From assembly GCF_900086725.1 (NCBI RefSeq), contig NZ_LT574836.1, positions 893,049-957,048 of the forward strand: a DNA stretch of 64,000 nt, written 5' to 3'. Position 1 is the stretch's first letter, and each line of letters opens with the position of its first letter. Of this stretch, positions 42,845-50,818 are shown in pieces. The DNA comes from Bariatricus massiliensis (GTDB taxonomy: Bacteria; Bacillota; Clostridia; Lachnospirales; Lachnospiraceae). The notes beneath the pieces were generated by a model, which had not been told where the DNA came from, did no database searches, and worked only from the letters and a program-made list of their open reading frames with translations. Made by a program: the position numbers and the translations under genes.

Positions 42845-43735
42845 CTATTTTTTCCTGTGAACCAAAGCTTTCAGCAATTCCTCCAGATACGGATTCTCTT
42901 TGCCAAGTCCCTGTAGCAGGGAAATAGCCTCTTCCGATATCTGTGCCACATCGGCCACTGCTTTATCAAGCCCTTTCAAAGTCACATAAGTTGTCTTTTC
43001 ATTCTTTTCATCACTGTGTATCGGCTTTCCAAGCTCCTCCATCGTGCTGGTCACATCCAAAATATCATCTTGAATCTGGAAGGCCAGTCCCGTCAAGGAC
43101 GCGATTCGCTCCACCGTCGCTACTTCATCATCTCCGGCTCCCGCAAGCACGGCGCCAATCATCATCGCACTCTCAATCAATGCCCCTGTCTTCAATTCAT
43201 AGATAAAGTCCAGCATCTCCTGTGTCAGATTCTCCCCGCAGGAGGATACATCCACCACCTGTCCGCCAATCATCCCATAGATTCCTGCCTTTCCGGCCAG
43301 TATCTTTAGTGCCTTGGCAACCCGTGAAGCCTGTGTTGGCGCAAGCTCGAAAGCTTCCACTGCAGTCTCGAACGCATAGTTCAAAAGTGCGTCTCCCGCT
43401 AAGATTCCCATGCCTTCCCCGTAAACAACATGGGTAGTCCTGCGCCCTCTTCGATATTCATCATTGTCCATAGCAGGCAGATCATCATGGACCAAGGAAT
43501 ACGTATGAATCATCTCAATCGCGGCCATAAAAGGTTCAACAACTGCCCCTTCCCCGCCGAACATGACAAAAGTTTCTTTCATCAACATTGGGCGGAGACG
43601 TTTTCCCCCCGCTGTCACACTGTACGCCATCGCCTCCATAATCACCTTTTGGTATCCCTCCGGCTTTGGAAGGTATTTTGCAAGAACTTTTTCTATCTCT
43701 TTTACCCTATTATCCTGTTCCTCTTTAAAATTCAT
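42845..43735 (-). CDS. ispA: Polyprenyl (farnesyl) diphosphate synthase
   Basis: 296 residues from the ATG at 43735 (GGAGAGACAC upstream), overlapping xseB by 11 bp; an ATG at 43747 lies within the binding site. First Asp-rich motif DDLPAMDNDEYRRGRRTTH (about 85-103) and second QIQDDILDVTST (about 225). It joins isopentenyl diphosphate with allylic diphosphates to make farnesyl (or geranyl) diphosphate. The chain length is inferred from gene order with dxs and xseB, where ispA is standard. Confidence 0.94.
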   Translation of the reverse strand: MNFKEEQDNRVKEIEKVLAKYLPKPEGYQKVIMEAMAYSVTAGGKRLRPMLMKETFVMFGGEGAVVEPFMAAIEMIHTYSLVHDDLPAMDNDEYRRGRRTTHVVYGEGMGILAGDALLNYAFETAVEAFELAPTQASRVAKALKILAGKAGIYGMIGGQVVDVSSCGENLTQEMLDFIYELKTGALIESAMMIGAVLAGAGDDEVATVERIASLTGLAFQIQDDILDVTSTMEELGKPIHSDEKNEKTTYVTLKGLDKAVADVAQISEEAISLLQGLGKENPYLEELLKALVHRKK

Positions 43736-43934
43736 GTGTCTCTCCATTTTCTTCTAATATGAGCACCTGTTTTTCCACAGCATCAATCTTATCGTTACAG
43801 CTTTTCAGCATCTCCATGCCCTTCTGATACAATCGGAAGGATTCTTCAAGCGATGTCTCTCCTTCTTCCAGCTTTTCCACAACGTCATCAAGGCTTTGGA
43901 ACAGCTCTTCCAGCGTCTCCTTATTCTCCTCCAT
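43725..43934 (-). CDS. xseB: Exodeoxyribonuclease VII small subunit
   Basis: 69 residues, helical throughout, with the family core LEELFQSLDDVVEKLEEGETSLEESF and SFRLYQKGMEMLKSCNDKID (given in overlapping pieces). XseB binds several copies per XseA and supports single-strand DNA degradation. Its ATG lies inside the end of xseA (14-bp overlap) with AAGGAGGAG upstream, and its own end overlaps ispA, so translation is coupled along the whole set. Confidence 0.94.
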   Translation of the reverse strand: MEENKETLEELFQSLDDVVEKLEEGETSLEESFRLYQKGMEMLKSCNDKIDAVEKQVLILEENGETHEF

Positions 43935-45204
43935 GATACTCCTCCTTCCTGATATCCGTAATCACCGATTCAATCGCTCCATCCGCAACATAGACGGTAA
44001 GCGTTTCTTTTCTTTTTACATCTTCTGTCGTCTTTACTGTCTTTCCCTCCGCATTCTGAACATAGGCAAAACCTTGATTCAGTTTACGGAGCGGTGAAAG
44101 CCCCTTCATCCGCTCTATCAAAATAGCGAGCAGTTGACGGTTCTCTTTGATTCTATCCTTCATCAGTTCTTGAAGCGCAAGCTCCAATTCCCTGTATTTG
44201 TCTTTTTTCGTCTTGAATAATTCCGCGAACAACTGTGGCAGCCTCTCTTCATAGTCTGCCGCCCTCTGGCGGTATTCCCTTAATTTCCCCGCAGGGCTCA
44301 AATAGCCCAGCCTTGTCTGATACTTTTCAAGCTTCAGCCTTTTTAAGTGCAGCATCTGTCCCATGCTGCGTCTCATCTTCCCCGCCAGAAGTTCCATCTG
44401 CTCCCGCACCTCCCGGTACTCATAGACAGCCAGTTCTGCCGCGGCCGAGGGCGTGGGAGCTCTCAAATCCGCCACGTAGTCTGCTATCGTCGTATCCGTC
44501 TCATGGCCCACCGCAGAGATGACCGGGATGCCACACTCAAAAATAGCCCTTGCAACCGCCTCTTCATTAAACGCCCACAAGTCTTCTATAGAGCCGCCTC
44601 CTCTGCCTACGATGATGACATCCACCTGCTTTTCTTCCAACATATGGATTCCCTTAACGATACTGGATACTGCACCTTCTCCCTGCACCAGCGCAGGGTA
44701 GAGGATAATCTGAACATAAGGATTCCTTCTCCGGGAAATATTGATGATATCCCTGATTGCCGCTCCGGTGGGGGCGGTCACTACTCCTACCGTCCTCGCA
44801 TACTTTGGAACTGCCTTCTTATATTCAGGGGCAAACATGCCCATCTCCAGCAGTTCTGCCTTTAAAGCCTGAAACTTTTCGTAGAGAAGTCCTGCCCCGT
44901 CGAGAATAATCTCCTTCGCATAGAGCTGGTATCTACCATCCCGCTCATATACGCTCACACTTCCCATAGCGATGACCTGCTGGCCTTCCTGCATACGAAA
45001 AGAAAGCCCGCTCCGCTGCCCGGCAAACATGACGCAGGCAATCGTTCCGGACTCATCCTTCAAGGAAAAATAAATATGCCCGGAAGTGTGATACTTACAG
45101 TTCGACACTTCCCCTTTTATATAAATTCTATTCAGCATAAAGTCCTGCGCAAACATATTCTTTATGTACGCATTGACCTGTCTGACTGTATATACGTTAC
45201 GCAT
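43921..45204 (-). CDS. xseA: Exodeoxyribonuclease VII large subunit
   Basis: 427 residues. OB-fold N-terminus (TVRQVNAYIKNMFAQDFMLN, then IYIKGEVSNCKYHTSGHIYF), catalytic core with VGVVTAPTGAAIRDI (about 138), VIIVGRGGGSIEDLWAFNEE (about 195) and ISAVGHETDTTIADYVADLR (about 235), and long C-terminal coiled coil. With XseB it degrades single-stranded DNA in both directions. It lies 31 bp after nusB. Confidence 0.96.
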   Translation of the reverse strand: MRNVYTVRQVNAYIKNMFAQDFMLNRIYIKGEVSNCKYHTSGHIYFSLKDESGTIACVMFAGQRSGLSFRMQEGQQVIAMGSVSVYERDGRYQLYAKEIILDGAGLLYEKFQALKAELLEMGMFAPEYKKAVPKYARTVGVVTAPTGAAIRDIINISRRRNPYVQIILYPALVQGEGAVSSIVKGIHMLEEKQVDVIIVGRGGGSIEDLWAFNEEAVARAIFECGIPVISAVGHETDTTIADYVADLRAPTPSAAAELAVYEYREVREQMELLAGKMRRSMGQMLHLKRLKLEKYQTRLGYLSPAGKLREYRQRAADYEERLPQLFAELFKTKKDKYRELELALQELMKDRIKENRQLLAILIERMKGLSPLRKLNQGFAYVQNAEGKTVKTTEDVKRKETLTVYVADGAIESVITDIRKEEYHGGE

Positions 45205-45235
45205 CCTACTCCTAAATCCGTGCAGGGCTTTTGAC

Positions 45236-45637
45236 TTATGCCTCTGCTAGTTTTCCAAGTACGCCGTTGATAAAGGCCGGCCCCCCGTCTCCGGAAAACC
45301 TTTTACTAAGCTCAACAGCCTCGTTAATCGCTACCTTGACCGGTACATCCTCATCCCATCTCATCTCATAGACGGCAAGACGTAAAATAGTCAAATCTAC
45401 TTTATTCATGCGGCTGGTCTTCCAACCCTCCGCGCTGGCATTCAATAACGCGTCTATCTCAGCCAGCTTTTCAATTACAGCTTTTGCCTTATTGAGCATG
45501 TAATCACGGTCTTTCTCACTCACATCCTCCAATTGGTCAAGGTAAAGATTCAATTGAGCAGTTAATTCTTCCTCCGCATTGAACTCCACCCCGAATACCA
45601 TTTTGAAAATGTGTTCTCTCAATTCACTTCTTCCCAT
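45236..45637 (-). CDS. nusB: Transcription antitermination factor NusB
   Basis: 133 residues, all-helical, beginning MGRSELREHIFKMVFGVEF; the conserved C-terminal VPVKVAINEAVELSKRFSGD and GPAFINGVLGKLAE are clear. NusB with S10 binds boxA of rRNA leaders for antitermination. GGAGAATC precedes the ATG. Between asp23 and xseA as in most Firmicutes; a hairpin (45660-45693) separates it from asp23. Confidence 0.96.
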   Translation of the reverse strand: MGRSELREHIFKMVFGVEFNAEEELTAQLNLYLDQLEDVSEKDRDYMLNKAKAVIEKLAEIDALLNASAEGWKTSRMNKVDLTILRLAVYEMRWDEDVPVKVAINEAVELSKRFSGDGGPAFINGVLGKLAEA

Positions 45638-45659
45638 ACGATTCTCCAGTCTACACCGA

Positions 45660-45693
45660 AAAGCCCACTTGCTGTCTTTGCAAAGTGAGCTTT
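45660..45693 (-). terminator. Hairpin between asp23 and nusB
   Basis: Minus strand: AAAGCTCACTT / AAGTGGGCTTT (one wobble pair, 12-nt loop) then TCGG. The T-run is just the three Ts of the stem end, so it may reduce rather than stop transcription into nusB. Confidence 0.5.
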
Positions 45694-45696
45694 CTC

Positions 45697-46080
45697 TTAA
45701 TTTTCTTCCGGCATGTCCACACCTGCGACACGGATGTTGATATCCGCCACAGTCAGTCCGGTCATATTTTCAATCGCTGCTTTTACCTTCTCCTGAACCT
45801 TCATGGTCGTCTCTTTGATGTTTCTGCCATACTTTAAGTTCAGTGCCAGAGACACGGTGACAACTCCCTCCAGAACATCAACCTTGACACCCTTTGAAAG
45901 GCTCTTCATGCCAAGCTTAGCAATCAATTCTCTTGTGGCATTCCCCGCCATAGACGACACACCTTCCACTTCCATGGAAGCCAGCCCCGCGATAATAGCC
46001 ACCACCTCGTCCGCTATCTGGACTTCCCCAAGATTTTCCTCAGACAAGGTTTTATAATTGTTCTTTTCTTCTTTATTCAT
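45697..46080 (-). CDS. Asp23/Gls24 family envelope stress protein
   Basis: 127 residues from the ATG at 46080 (AAGGAGG upstream). Family core: GEVQIADEVVAIIAGLASME, VEGVSSMAGN and LNLKYGRNIKETTMKVQEKV, ending ADINIRVAGVDMPEE. In staphylococci Asp23 is a membrane-associated protein linked to envelope stress; in Clostridia this gene (often called amaP/yqhY-like) sits before nusB and is thought to affect lipid or envelope metabolism. First gene of the nusB-xseAB-ispA-dxs-tlyA-nadK-argR-recN transcript. Confidence 0.9.
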   Translation of the reverse strand: MNKEEKNNYKTLSEENLGEVQIADEVVAIIAGLASMEVEGVSSMAGNATRELIAKLGMKSLSKGVKVDVLEGVVTVSLALNLKYGRNIKETTMKVQEKVKAAIENMTGLTVADINIRVAGVDMPEEN

Positions 46081-46134
46081 GGTAAACCTCCTTGTTTTCC
46101 GCATTTGCCATATCCCGCCGCTCCGAACGCTCAC

Positions 46135-46278
46135 TTCGCAGTCTTCGCCTGCTCAGTGGCCGTTGCACTCACATGGATTGCTTCCTAAGTCCTTTTGACT
46201 GCCAGCAGTCAACGGCCTTTCTCGCAATCCGCGTTCGTCGCTATACGCTCATTGTATCACAAATCGCTTGGATTGCAA
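46135..46278 (-). promoter_or_regulatory. Promoter and structured leader of the asp23-to-recN operon
   Basis: Minus strand: TTGCAA (46278-46273), 16-bp spacer, TACAAT (46256-46251). The leader of about 165 nt holds a perfect 8-bp hairpin TTGACTGC-TG-GCAGTCAA (46212-46195) enclosed between GGCCGTTG (46217-46210) and CAACGGCC (46165-46158), which can also pair. No coding frame with a ribosome binding site was found in it. Confidence 0.6.
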
Positions 46279-46282
46279 AGAA

Positions 46283-47875
46283 TTATGAACGGCCAAATTC
46301 AGAAAGTTCCAGTCCTTCGTTTCTCTGTAATACCATGCGGATGCTCCATTCGTTGATGAAGAGCAGCAGTGGGCGGTCTCTTAGGTCTTTGATTTTTTTC
46401 ATATCTGAAGTTCCGATCAGCTTGTCCATATCTGGCTCTTCATTTTCAATCCAGCGTATGTGTTCGTATGGAAGGGGTTCCAGACGTATTTCTACGTTGT
46501 ATTCATTTTCCAGACGGTATTTGAGCACATCGAACTGTAGTACGCCTACGACTCCGACAATTATTTCTTCCATTCCTGTATTAAATTCTTGGAAAATCTG
46601 AATGGCGCCTTCCTGTGCGATCTGGTTGATTCCTTTGATGAACTGTTTTCTCTTCATCGTATCCATCTGCCGCACTCTGGCAAAATGCTCCGGCGCAAAA
46701 GTGGGAATCCCTTCATATACAAACTTATCCGGGGAATTGGTCAGTGTATCGCCGATGGAGAAAATCCCCGGATCGAATACACCGATAATGTCACCGCCGT
46801 ATGCCTTTTCAATCATCTTGCGCTCGCTCGCCATCAGCTGCTGTGGCTGGGACAGGCGTACCTTCTTGCCGCCCTGAATATGGAATACGTCCATACCTGC
46901 GTCGAACTCCCCGGAGCAGATTCTCATAAAAGCGATTCTGTCCCTGTGGGCTTTGTTCATATTGGCTTGAATCTTGAATACAAAGGCTGAAAAATCCTTT
47001 TCTTTCATCGGGTCTATTTCGCCTTTGTCTGAATTCCTTGGAAGCGGAGATGTCGTCATCTTCAAGAAATGCTGGAGAAAGGTCTCCACTCCGAAATTCG
47101 TCAGCGCCGAACCAAAAAACACCGGTGACAGTTCTCCCTTATCTACCAGCTCTTGATCGAACTCCGCACTTGCCCCGTCCAGAAGCTCGATTTCCTCCTC
47201 AAGCTTTTGGTATTGTTCTTCCGTCACAACACCTCTGGCCTCTTCACTGTGGAGAGGTACTTTCTTGACCGCTCCGACTGTAGTCCCCTTCTTTGTGTCG
47301 GAGAAAAGCTCCAGCTCTTTGGTGTCTCTGTCGTAGACGCCGCGGAACTCTTTTCCCGATCCGATGGGCCAGTTGACCGGACAGGTGGCGATCCCCAATT
47401 CTTTTTCGATATCATCCAAAAGTTCGAATGTATCCATAGCTTCCCGGTCCATTTTGTTGATAAACGTAAATATCGGGATGTGGCGCATCACGCAGACTTT
47501 AAAAAGCTTTCTCGTCTGCGCCTCCACGCCCTTGGAGCCGTCGATTACCATCACCGCCGAGTCTGCCGCCATCAGGGTCCTATAAGTATCCTCGGAAAAG
47601 TCCTGATGTCCCGGCGTATCCAAAATATTAATACAGTATCCGTCATACTCAAACTGAAGGACAGAGGAGGTCACGGAGATTCCCCTCTCCTTCTCTATCT
47701 CCATCCAGTCCGAGACTGCGTGTTTTGCCGTGGCCTTTCCCTTGACCGAGCCCGCCTGATTGATAGCGCCTCCATACAGCAAAAACTTCTCTGTCAATGT
47801 TGTTTTTCCCGCATCTGGGTGGGATATAATCGCAAATGTTCTTCGTTTTCTGATTTCATCTCTAAAATCTGCCAT
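46283..47875 (-). CDS. prfC: Peptide chain release factor 3
   Basis: 530 residues. GTPase motifs G1 SHPDAGKTTLTEK (about 19-31), G3 DTPGHQDFSEDTYR and G4 NKMDRE, then translation-factor domains II (DVFHIQGGKKVRLSQPQQLM) and III (VGVVGVLQFDVLKYRLENEY). RF3 recycles RF1/RF2 after termination. It is separated from deoB by a repeat element (47918-47992) and lies between the spoIIIA and nusB blocks, where most Clostridia have no prfC. The ribosome binding site is modest (GCAGGAAC). Confidence 0.96.
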   Translation of the reverse strand: MADFRDEIRKRRTFAIISHPDAGKTTLTEKFLLYGGAINQAGSVKGKATAKHAVSDWMEIEKERGISVTSSVLQFEYDGYCINILDTPGHQDFSEDTYRTLMAADSAVMVIDGSKGVEAQTRKLFKVCVMRHIPIFTFINKMDREAMDTFELLDDIEKELGIATCPVNWPIGSGKEFRGVYDRDTKELELFSDTKKGTTVGAVKKVPLHSEEARGVVTEEQYQKLEEEIELLDGASAEFDQELVDKGELSPVFFGSALTNFGVETFLQHFLKMTTSPLPRNSDKGEIDPMKEKDFSAFVFKIQANMNKAHRDRIAFMRICSGEFDAGMDVFHIQGGKKVRLSQPQQLMASERKMIEKAYGGDIIGVFDPGIFSIGDTLTNSPDKFVYEGIPTFAPEHFARVRQMDTMKRKQFIKGINQIAQEGAIQIFQEFNTGMEEIIVGVVGVLQFDVLKYRLENEYNVEIRLEPLPYEHIRWIENEEPDMDKLIGTSDMKKIKDLRDRPLLLFINEWSIRMVLQRNEGLELSEFGRS

Positions 47876-47917
47876 GTTATGTTCCTGCTTACTTTCTAAT
47901 TTTCGTTCTTTTTACTG

Positions 47918-47992
47918 TGCACATTGTGTGCATCCTATCCGGAGGATTTTTGTTACATTAGGAAAGTTCAAAGAACTTTCCTAATGTAACAA
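47918..47992 (-). repeat. Dispersed two-hairpin repeat, copy A (prfC leader)
   Basis: Minus strand: a perfect 18-bp hairpin (GAACTTTCCTAATGTAAC as 3' arm, 47990-47952), then AAAAATCCTCCGGATAGGA, then the small hairpin TGCACACAATGTGCA (47932-47918). The same ordered parts recur at 54398-54462 on the plus strand. The large hairpin covers the last codons and stop of deoB. Both copies lie in sense orientation ahead of a gene. Confidence 0.75.
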
Positions 47993-49156
47993 AATATCTT
48001 CCAACATGGAAGTCCCTTCGATAGAGCACCGGACATCTAAATAGTCTAACACAGTTGCGGCTATATCTGCAAATGTTTTTCGTATTCCTAAGTTATTATT
48101 TTTCTTAATGTTCTCTCCGGTGATAACAAGGGGGACGTATTCTCTGGAGTGATCCGTGGAAGGCGTGCCCGGGTCGCATCCATGATCCGCCGTTATCATA
48201 AGAATATCCTCTTCTCTTAGCTGTTCCAAAATCTGTGGCAAATATGCATCGAATTCCCTCAGCGCTCCCGCATAGCCGGCCACATCATTGCGGTGCCCGT
48301 ATACCATATCAAAATCCACCAAATTGGTGAAGCAGATTCCATGGAAGTCTTTCTTCATATACTCCAAAGTCTTCTCAATTCCCTCCCGGTTGCATGCCGT
48401 CCGTACATATTCCGTGATGCCGTCTCCGGCGAAGATATCAATAATCTTCCCCACCGCCAGAACATCCATCCCTGCTTCCTTCACCGCATCCAGCATGGTT
48501 TTTCCCGTTGGATGAAGGGAAAAGTCATGACGCCGGCTCGTGCGCCTAAAGTCAGGGTATTCCCCTTCAAAGGGCCGGGCGATCACCCTTCCCACACTGT
48601 GCTTTCCGGTGAGAATCTTTCTGGCAATTTCACAGTCATGGTATAATTCTTCTACCGGGACGACTTTTTCATGGGCCGCGATTTGAAATACGCTGTCGGC
48701 CGAAGTATACACGATCAGCCTGCCGGTCTCCATGTGCTCTCTTCCATAATCCCTTATCACGTCCGTACCGGAATAAGGTTTGTTGCAAAGCGTTCCTCTC
48801 CCGGTCTGACGCTCAAACTCCCGAATAACCTCCTCCGGAAATCCCTCCGGATATACGGGCATAGGTTGTCTGGAAATGAGCCCCGCGATCTCCCAGTGCC
48901 CGGTGGTCGTATCCTTGCCTTTTGAGGCTTCCTGCAGCTTAAGAAAAGTTCCCTGTGGGACTTCCTCCTTCCATTTTTCATCCACGCCGATACCGTCAAT
49001 ATTAAAAAGGCCCAGTCTTTTCATGTTCGGCATGGCAAAAAGCGCATCCTTGGATACGCTTTTTAATGTATTACTTCCTTCGTCTCCGTACAGCGCGCTG
49101 TCCGGCATTTCTCCAACGCCGACACTGTCAAGCACAATAATAAATATACGTTTCAT
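47981..49156 (-). CDS. deoB: Phosphopentomutase
   Basis: 391 residues, alkaline phosphatase superfamily. Metal sites: IIVLDSVGVGEMPDS at the N-terminus with the catalytic threonine in KGKDTTTGHWEI (about 88), and TADHGCDPGTPSTDHSREY (about 325) at the C-terminus. It interconverts ribose or deoxyribose 1- and 5-phosphates; with DeoC (13594-14253) it completes deoxynucleoside breakdown. It has its own promoter and lies downstream of spoIIIAH. Its stop codon is inside the repeat hairpin. Confidence 0.96.
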   Translation of the reverse strand: MKRIFIIVLDSVGVGEMPDSALYGDEGSNTLKSVSKDALFAMPNMKRLGLFNIDGIGVDEKWKEEVPQGTFLKLQEASKGKDTTTGHWEIAGLISRQPMPVYPEGFPEEVIREFERQTGRGTLCNKPYSGTDVIRDYGREHMETGRLIVYTSADSVFQIAAHEKVVPVEELYHDCEIARKILTGKHSVGRVIARPFEGEYPDFRRTSRRHDFSLHPTGKTMLDAVKEAGMDVLAVGKIIDIFAGDGITEYVRTACNREGIEKTLEYMKKDFHGICFTNLVDFDMVYGHRNDVAGYAGALREFDAYLPQILEQLREEDILMITADHGCDPGTPSTDHSREYVPLVITGENIKKNNNLGIRKTFADIAATVLDYLDVRCSIEGTSMLEDILLH

Positions 49157-49201
49157 AATGATTCTTACCTCATCTTCCGCCTAACATACAATTTTGCTCT
49201 T

Positions 49202-49230
49202 ATTATATGCCAATTAACTAAGGATATCAA
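49202..49230 (-). promoter_or_regulatory. Sigma-A promoter of deoB
   Basis: Minus strand: TTGATA (49230-49225), 17-bp spacer, TATAAT (49207-49202), in the gap after spoIIIAH. It shows that deoB does not depend on the sporulation operon. Confidence 0.72.
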
Positions 49231-49237
49231 TCCCCTG

Positions 49238-49882
49238 CTATTCTGCGTCGTCTGAGGAACCGCTATGTATCGGTGTAATGACGATATTGGCGGGCGCTAC
49301 ACCTGCTTTTCTGGTGACAATATCTTCAATCTGTGCACGCTTCGCGTCAGAGAGCTCGGAGCTGTTCACGACGATGTCCGCGCCTTCCTCTGTAAGGCTG
49401 ACCACCGCTTCGGTAAATCCTTTGGATGCCAGCAATGTCTCTATGGCCACTTCCTTTTCGGCAAGTGCCGTCATGGCGACCATTTGATTCACTGCCGCGG
49501 ATTTCTGCTCGTCGCTTACGTTGGTATCATCTATAATTGCCTGAAGGGTCTCTTTATTTTTTGCCCTTACCTGCTCCCGGCTGACCTTTGCTTCTGCCAC
49601 AACACCACTTGCCTCCCCGTTTGTAAGCACTGCTTCTCCCGGGGTTCCCTCTACATCGGCGTCAGCCACTTCTCCATCCTGACTTTTGATTTCACCGTCG
49701 GTGGAGGCGGCATCCTCATCGGATATATCGAGGAGCTCCTTGTTGGCAAGTTCACTGCTCGTTTCCTCACTAGTCTTTTTGTCACCGAAGATTTTTCCTG
49801 AATAATTCAGGTAACCCGCCACCGCAATCATAACCGCCAGCGCCGCAATAATAATCTGATTTTTCTTGAATAATCGTTTCAA
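49238..49882 (-). CDS. spoIIIAH: Stage III sporulation protein AH
   Basis: 214 residues, starting with TTG at 49882 (AGGAGGAAGGACG upstream). One membrane segment (IIIAALAVMIAVAGYLNYSG), an acidic low-complexity linker (about 35-95, rich in Asp, Glu and Ser), and a C-terminal YscJ/FliF-like ring-building domain (LLASKGFTEAVVSLTEEGAD, IVNSSELSDAKRAQI). SpoIIIAH in the mother cell meets SpoIIQ from the forespore to form the feeding channel. Last gene of the spoIIIA operon. Confidence 0.94.
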   Translation of the reverse strand: MKRLFKKNQIIIAALAVMIAVAGYLNYSGKIFGDKKTSEETSSELANKELLDISDEDAASTDGEIKSQDGEVADADVEGTPGEAVLTNGEASGVVAEAKVSREQVRAKNKETLQAIIDDTNVSDEQKSAAVNQMVAMTALAEKEVAIETLLASKGFTEAVVSLTEEGADIVVNSSELSDAKRAQIEDIVTRKAGVAPANIVITPIHSGSSDDAE

Positions 49883-49912
49883 CGTCCTTCCTCCTGCTTT
49901 TTGATTTTTACT

Positions 49913-50500
49913 TTAATTGCGTTTCATTACTTTTATCTTATGCGTGTCTACTCCAAATAATGCCTGCACCGCCTCGGTTATATTTTCAATTACAACCGCA
50001 TTGTCCCCGCCATCCACAATGACCATGACTCCCTTAATATCCGGCGTCAACTCCTTCTTGATGTATGGTGTTCCGGAGCCGCTTTCCCCTGAATAGACAC
50101 TGGTTTCCGCAGAACTGCTGCTCTGGCTCGTACCGTTCTCCCCGTCCGTAGATGTGTCGCTGCTTGTCTCCCTATCCTTTTCCACCACCTTCTCTGCTGA
50201 AGAAGAAAGTGTAATCATCACGGAGACCTTCCCGACCCCTTGAACCTGTGTCAGCGCCTCTTCCAGCCTTCTTTCAAGAAGCCTCGCGTAACTGTCCGTG
50301 TCTTCGGACTGCTGCGCAGTGGTAACCGTCTCCTTACTGCCGCTGTCTTTTTTGGCGGTGGAAGTAGGCATGGCTATCACCAACAGTAAAATTCCCACAA
50401 GTATGACGATCAGCCATTGGTCTTTTTTGCCCTTTTGCTGTTTCAGCCATACTTTCCAATCCTTTTTGTCCGAAGATTTGTTTTGATTCCCTTCTCTCAT
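49913..50500 (-). CDS. spoIIIAG: Stage III sporulation protein AG
   Basis: 195 residues from the ATG at 50500, which overlaps the spoIIIAF stop by 1 nt (TGATG) with AGGAGGG upstream. One membrane helix (about 28-45, LIVILVGILLLVIAMP), then a ring-building domain (ALTQVQGVGKVSVMITLSSS and KGVMVIVDGGDNAVVIENIT) split by a Ser/Thr-rich insertion (about 112-140). SpoIIIAG forms the large ring of the spore channel. Confidence 0.94.
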   Translation of the reverse strand: MREGNQNKSSDKKDWKVWLKQQKGKKDQWLIVILVGILLLVIAMPTSTAKKDSGSKETVTTAQQSEDTDSYARLLERRLEEALTQVQGVGKVSVMITLSSSAEKVVEKDRETSSDTSTDGENGTSQSSSSAETSVYSGESGSGTPYIKKELTPDIKGVMVIVDGGDNAVVIENITEAVQALFGVDTHKIKVMKRN

Positions 50501-50790
50501 CAATCTCCCTCCTCAAGCAGCGGATTTTCCATCTCCTGCAGAAATGCAGCCGCCTCTTCAATCTCTTTTGACTCCTGCTCGTAAACAGCGCTCCTATAAA
50601 GCTCCGAGAATGTTCCCTTCATCCCTGTAAGCTTGAGAATCGGAGTCATGAGCAGTATAACAAGAATCAGGCCCGCAAAAAAGCGGATGTATTTTTGGTA
50701 ACTGTTATCCGGCAGGGCCCTGATCACGGCCGTGACTAAAATCATATAGAACGCCAGATTTTTGAGCCATTCATATATATAATCAAACAT
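50500..50790 (-). CDS. spoIIIAF: Stage III sporulation protein AF
   Basis: 96 residues from the ATG at 50790 (TGGAGGG upstream): MFDYIYEWLKNLAFYMILVT. Two membrane helices (about 10-28 and 38-53) and a short helical C-terminal part (AVYEQESKEIEEAAAFLQEM), shorter than the B. subtilis protein (206) as usual in Lachnospiraceae. A longer reading frame up to 50847 overlaps spoIIIAE and has no ribosome binding site. Part of the inner-membrane base of the channel. Confidence 0.9.
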   Translation of the reverse strand: MFDYIYEWLKNLAFYMILVTAVIRALPDNSYQKYIRFFAGLILVILLMTPILKLTGMKGTFSELYRSAVYEQESKEIEEAAAFLQEMENPLLEEGD

Positions 50791-50818
50791 ATTTACCCTC
50801 CAATCGACTGCCGTATTT

